Shown: piece after piece, positions 6,296 to 9,162 of the stretch
How positions within the stretch are numbered: position 1 is the first letter of the stretch
How the letters are laid out: the number at the start of each line of letters is the position of its first letter
NCBI GenBank assembly: GCA_021299615.1
Contig: JAJTHC010000212.1
Coordinates: 1 to 9,162 of the forward strand
Reading direction: 5' to 3'
Source: Vampirovibrionales bacterium
GTDB lineage: Bacteria > Cyanobacteriota > Vampirovibrionia > Vampirovibrionales > JAJTHC01
DNA: 9,162 nt
Program-made: the position numbers and the translations under genes
Notes under the pieces: model-generated
Seen by the model: the letters and a program-made list of their open reading frames with translations, nothing else
What the model was told of the DNA's origin: nothing
The model's database searches: none

Positions 6296-7001
6296 AAACT
6301 TGGCTATAACTAGGACGATGATGAGGCGTGATGCCTAGTCGATGTATCGCTTCACGATGCTTTGCCGTGGCATAGCCCATATTGCTTGCCCAGCCATAAT
6401 CAGGAAAATCCACCGCCACGGACTTCACCCACGCATCCCGATGCTCTTTCGCCACAATAGATGCCATGGCGATTAACGCACTTTGAGCATCCCCCTTTAC
6501 GATTGGGCTTTGCTGATGCCCCTCAATCGTAGGAATGCGGTCTCGTCCGTCCATTAAATAATGATAGTCCGCCGTTTTGTCTGTAGTAGCGTGAAGCCCT
6601 TCAATGGCTCGATGCACCGCCAATAGGGAGGCTCCAATGATATTATGTTCGGCGATTTCTTCAGGGCTGGCTTGCCCAATACCTACATGACAAAAGCTTA
6701 AAATATTTGGTAACAAGGCTTCACGCTGTTTCGCCGTGAGTTTTTTGGAATCATTGATGCCCACTAAACCAGCAAAATTTTCCAAAGTCTTGGGTGAGGT
6801 GCTGGACTTCCACGCCACGGCGGAGGCGACCACGGCACCGATGAGACTACCTCGTCCGACTTCATCGCAGCCAATCAACGCGGTATTGGATGCCAATGCT
6901 TGACGCAAGTTGTCATCAAACGCAAGCATGCGTGTGAGCCGTGCTTCAGCGGATTCCTTTGGCTTGGGTGAAACTTCCCTAGTGAGCAGGTGGGACTTCA
7001 A
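6294..7001 (-). CDS. rnhB: Ribonuclease HII
   Basis: It cleaves the RNA strand of RNA-DNA hybrids and removes single ribonucleotides from DNA. The 235-residue protein has the motif GCDEVGRGS (44-52) with catalytic D46 and E47. D141 in MDGRD and D161 in KGDAQSALIAMASIVAK complete the four-acid active site. HHRPSY near the C terminus is typical. The start is TTG at 7001: a strong GGGAGGA (7009-7015) sits 7 nt upstream, while the first ATG is 24 codons inside. The first 25 or so residues form a polar extension before the catalytic domain. It overlaps the end of ylqF by 23 nt, so the two are translationally coupled. Its stop codon abuts the palindromic element. Confidence 0.95.
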   Translation of the reverse strand: MKSHLLTREVSPKPKESAEARLTRMLAFDDNLRQALASNTALIGCDEVGRGSLIGAVVASAVAWKSSTSPKTLENFAGLVGINDSKKLTAKQREALLPNILSFCHVGIGQASPEEIAEHNIIGASLLAVHRAIEGLHATTDKTADYHYLMDGRDRIPTIEGHQQSPIVKGDAQSALIAMASIVAKEHRDAWVKSVAVDFPDYGWASNMGYATAKHREAIHRLGITPHHRPSYSQV

Positions 7002-7872
7002 AGCAGAGTCCTCCCAATTGCCCTTGTCGTACGTCTACAATCAAACGATGAGCCGCCCGTTGAATATCGGGAATGCCTCCTTTTTGGATGAGGTTGCTCA
7101 ATGTGGCGATACGTTCAAGGCTCCAGTCGTTTTGGGCGTCTTCACCCGAAGGGCTGCCATATTTTTGACGTAGCAAATGTGGGTAATGCTCATTAAAGTA
7201 ACCCAAACAAAAACGAGCAATTTCTTCATCATCAAAGCTTTTTTCACCAATGGAAGACACCAACGCCAACCAGTGTGCATCTTCTTGACGCTCCAACTTG
7301 GGCGGTAAAATACCTGGACTATCCAGCAATTCCACTTGCGGATGCACCCTCACCCACTGCGTTTGCCTCGTCACCCCTGCTTTATGCCCTGTATGCACCT
7401 TTTTCTTGCCGATTAAGCCGTTAATCAAGCTGGATTTGCCCACATTCGGCATGCCCATAATCATGGTGCGAATCGGGCGAGGCTTTAAACCTTTTGCCAC
7501 CCAACGGGCTTGAGCCACCGCTCCTTCGGCTAAAATGGCTTGAACCAAGGCTTTTTTGGCTTGGGCGTCTCGTTGAGCATCCACGGTTAAGACGTGTTCC
7601 CCAAGGTCTTTAAAGTAGTCCTTCCAAGCATCTAGCAGGCTAGCATCGGCGAGGTCTCGCTTGTTTAGCACGGTGACCAAAGGCTTTTGGCGATCCACCA
7701 CACGTTGGCGAATATCAGGGTGACGACTCATTAGGGGCATGCGAGCATCTAGCACTTCTACGACGACATCGACGGTTTGCAGGTGCTGATTAAACTCACG
7801 ATCCCACTTTGCCATGTGACCAGGGTACCAGTGAAGTTGAAACTCTTGTTCTTGAGGAAGATTATTGATCAT
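6979..7872 (-). CDS. rbgA: Ribosome biogenesis GTPase RbgA/YlqF
   Basis: This circularly permuted GTPase assists late assembly of the 50S ribosomal subunit. The 297-residue protein begins near the family's HWYPGHMAK (14-22). The G4 motif NKRD (70-73) precedes G1 GMPNVGKSS (140-148), then GVTRQTQ (176-182, G2 region) and G3 DSPG (194-197), the permuted order that defines the family. A helical C-terminal domain follows. The ATG at 7872 lacks a clear Shine-Dalgarno, with only purine-rich AAAGACAAAAAC before it. It lies upstream of and overlaps rnhB, the same order as in Bacillus and relatives. A good promoter is seen 64-91 nt upstream. Confidence 0.95.
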   Translation of the reverse strand: MINNLPQEQEFQLHWYPGHMAKWDREFNQHLQTVDVVVEVLDARMPLMSRHPDIRQRVVDRQKPLVTVLNKRDLADASLLDAWKDYFKDLGEHVLTVDAQRDAQAKKALVQAILAEGAVAQARWVAKGLKPRPIRTMIMGMPNVGKSSLINGLIGKKKVHTGHKAGVTRQTQWVRVHPQVELLDSPGILPPKLERQEDAHWLALVSSIGEKSFDDEEIARFCLGYFNEHYPHLLRQKYGSPSGEDAQNDWSLERIATLSNLIQKGGIPDIQRAAHRLIVDVRQGQLGGLCFEVPPAH

Positions 7873-7935
7873 GTTTTTGTCTTTTGCGTTTTGTGAACCA
7901 GTCCTTAGCCTAACACAAACAGAAAACCATCATCT

Positions 7936-7963
7936 AATATAGGAGGCTCTGCGAAGTTTTCAA
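7936..7963 (-). promoter_or_regulatory. Sigma-70-type promoter for ylqF-rnhB
   Basis: Read on the minus strand, TTGAAA (7963-7958) and TATATT (7941-7936) each match the consensus at five of six positions with a 16-base spacer. The start of transcription would fall near 7929, giving a leader of about 57 nt before the ylqF ATG. It is the best promoter-like pair in the window. Confidence 0.6.
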
Positions 7964-8146
7964 AATCCAAAAACGTGGGTTTTAAACACTAGACAAGTCG
8001 AGGAAAAGCCGTCATACTGAAAAAGAGTAGCTCTTTGAAAAAACATCGTCAGTGGGGTTTATCCGTTCATTTTTGAAACTATTAAGCGTTTTGTGTGTCA
8101 GAAACAGGGTTTTGTGTGGCGAAAACCCATGCATTCAAGCAGTCAA
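7964..8146. other. Non-coding interval between ylqF and tmk with small inverted repeats
   Basis: No convincing reading frame is present. Three weak structures are visible: AAAAC/GTTTT around 7970-7984, AAAGAG/CTCTTT (8022-8027, 8031-8036) with a 3-nt loop, and the hairpin at 8107-8128. GTTTTGTGTG occurs twice, at 8088-8097 and 8109-8118, 21 nt apart. None matches a known RNA family that I recognise. Confidence 0.5.
8107..8128 (-). terminator. Possible weak terminator downstream of tmk
   Basis: GGGTTTT (8107-8113) and AAAACCC (8122-8128) form a 7-bp stem with an 8-nt loop, 19 nt past the tmk stop on the minus strand. The sequence after the stem on that strand is TGTTTCTG, poor in consecutive T, so intrinsic termination is uncertain. 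Confidence 0.3.
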
Positions 8147-8839
8147 CTAAGCCGTTTCTTCCGCAAAATACGTATTCCAAATATCATCCGCTGCTTGAGC
8201 GGTTTCAGACTTTTGCATAATGAGTTCCACGGCTTGAGCCGTCAATGCCTCAATCGAAGCCAAGGCATCCAAACGATGCACACGAGTGGGTTCCCGTTGA
8301 GCCAACGCTAAAAAGCCTTGACGCACTTTTTCCTGAAACGCCGTGCCTTCTAGTTCTAGGCGGTCTTGATTGCCACGAGCCTTCACACGTTTGGCGAGCT
8401 TTTTCACATCGCCGTCAAACAAAAGCGTCAAATGAGGGTGTAAATCCCCACAGGCAAAGCGATTCAACTGTAAAATAAGCTCTGGCTCAATCCCACGAGC
8501 CGCCCCTTGGTAAGCAATGGAAGAATCCACAAAGCGATCGCACAAGACAATCGCCCCACGATCCAACGCAGGCGTCAAGACTTCTTCCACATGTTGAGCT
8601 CGATCCGCCATGTACAAGAGCAATTCGCTCATCGGTGCCATTGGGGCATCACCGTCGGCTTGGGGTGTTAATAGCAGTGAACGAATGGCTTGCCCGATTT
8701 TGGTACCACCTGGGTTTCGGGTTTGCAGGATTTCTTTGTCGGGGTAGTGCAGGCGTAGGGCATCCGCCACGGCTTGCCACTGGGTACTTTTTCCGCAACC
8801 GTCGACACCTTCAAAGCTTACAAATAATCCGCTACACAT
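8147..8839 (-). CDS. tmk: Thymidylate kinase
   Basis: It phosphorylates dTMP to dTDP for DNA synthesis. The start is taken at ATG 8839, with GAGGA about 10 nt upstream; a GTG 27 nt further out would add nine residues and place the site inside the gene. The 230-residue product has the P-loop FEGVDGCGKST (9-19), RNPGGT (41-46) where the family usually has R-E-P-G-G, and DRFVDSSIAYQG (91-102). The lid region is around RGNQDRLE (145-152). It is somewhat longer than the usual 200-215 residues because of a C-terminal tail (about 211-230). It stands alone on the minus strand between a non-coding interval and a palindromic repeat. Confidence 0.95.
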   Translation of the reverse strand: MCSGLFVSFEGVDGCGKSTQWQAVADALRLHYPDKEILQTRNPGGTKIGQAIRSLLLTPQADGDAPMAPMSELLLYMADRAQHVEEVLTPALDRGAIVLCDRFVDSSIAYQGAARGIEPELILQLNRFACGDLHPHLTLLFDGDVKKLAKRVKARGNQDRLELEGTAFQEKVRQGFLALAQREPTRVHRLDALASIEALTAQAVELIMQKSETAQAADDIWNTYFAEETA

Positions 8840-8914
8840 CGTATGTATGTCCTCACCTAATGTCACTGCTCTAATTTAACATACACAAGGCTAAACGTCT
8901 ATTTATAGCCTTTC

Positions 8915-9036
8915 ATACCAATTCTTAGTTTAAATGGCGTCTTGCGTCTTCGTTGTCGCTACGATTATTTTGTTCTTTATGTAGGTCTGTCTACACGCCT
9001 GCACAAAATAATCTAGGCTCCTGTACGGAAAACTCT
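8915..9036. repeat. Dispersed palindromic repeat (copy C)
   Basis: It begins with ATACCAATT (8915-8923), as does the copy at 6133, and shares 8937-8966 with 6155-6184 (29 of 30). The spacing between these blocks is identical in both. Its 51-nt centre (8963-9013) forms a perfect 11-bp stem, 8963-8973 with 9003-9013. An inner 5-bp stem TGTAG/CTACA (8980-8984, 8991-8995) closes a 6-nt loop. TAGGCTCCT (9014-9022) and GTACGGAAAACTCT (9023-9036) follow directly, without the 41-nt segment and right inverted repeat seen in copy B. It lies upstream of tmk and 20 nt past the stop of the minus-strand gene at the window edge. Confidence 0.75.
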
Positions 9037-9055
9037 TTAAAACACTATATTATTG

Positions 9056-9162
9056 CTAATCTCTAAACCCACGAGGATCCGCCCCTAGTACACGTGCTTG
9101 AGACGTCGCTGTTTGCGTGCAGGTATTAGGCACCAAGGTCCCCAAGCTACGCACCCGCTCAT
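9056..9162 (-). CDS. C-terminal end of unidentified protein, cut by window edge
   Basis: The last 34 codons of a minus-strand frame are present, ending in TAG at 9056-9058. The readable tail is SLGTLVPNTCTQ...VLGADPRGFRD. All three plus-strand frames and the other two minus-strand frames contain stops in this stretch, which supports it as coding. I do not recognise the family. A repeat copy begins 20 nt beyond its stop. Confidence 0.5.
   Translation of the reverse strand, partial: ERVRSLGTLVPNTCTQTATSQARVLGADPRGFRD

Noticed and set aside
8093..8311. Plus-strand frame of 72 codons over the end of tmk
   Set aside because: Most of it is antisense to the conserved tmk C terminus and the predicted protein has no recognisable feature.
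8534..8541. GCGATCGC (cyanobacterial HIP1 core octamer)
   Set aside because: It occurs once, inside tmk, and a single chance copy says nothing about lineage.
8840..8866. GTG start of tmk at 8866
   Set aside because: The GAGGA site lies downstream of this GTG and fits the ATG at 8839; the thymidylate kinase fold also starts right after that ATG.

Overview
The window reads as a bacterial chromosome segment with dense, mostly conserved housekeeping genes and one AT-rich accessory insert. The core genes are a ComF-type phosphoribosyltransferase, homoserine dehydrogenase, threonine synthase, RNase HII, the circularly permuted GTPase RbgA/YlqF and thymidylate kinase. Two things are seen mainly outside proteobacterial model genomes: the short (about 355-residue) threonine synthase, and RbgA directly upstream of RNase HII. 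These hint at a Firmicutes-like or cyanobacterial (including non-photosynthetic) relative. That is inference from gene types only, and I cannot name the organism.

Layout. Positions 1-356 hold no gene, but contain a truncated copy of a dispersed palindromic repeat, two hairpins and a short direct repeat. Positions 357-3989 (+) carry comF-like, hom, a small AT-rich membrane protein gene and thrC. Close spacing suggests that hom to thrC are transcribed together, giving two steps of threonine synthesis. Positions 4077-6143 (+) are an accessory cassette: an ABC-type ATPase (RloA-like), an RloB-like protein, and the first third of a HI0074-type nucleotidyltransferase-associated protein. RloA/RloB pairs are related to the abortive-infection system AbiL and occur next to restriction systems; here no restriction genes are visible.

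The HI0074-like gene is cut off by a 145-bp palindromic element (6134-6278) whose left arm supplies the stop codon. From 6294 onward genes are on the minus strand: ylqF followed by rnhB (overlapping, with a TTG start for rnhB), then tmk, and at the right edge the last 34 codons of an unidentified gene.

The least explained signal is the dispersed repeat, seen at 1-34 (minus, cut by the window edge), 6133-6295 and 8915-9036. Two copies share nearly identical flanks and an equal-length 51-nt centre. Each centre folds into a hairpin, but the outer stem arms differ in sequence while staying complementary. This fits a structured element kept by selection or a MITE-like palindrome family. The RloA/RloB pair with an inverted repeat over its probable promoter is the other accessory system worth attention.
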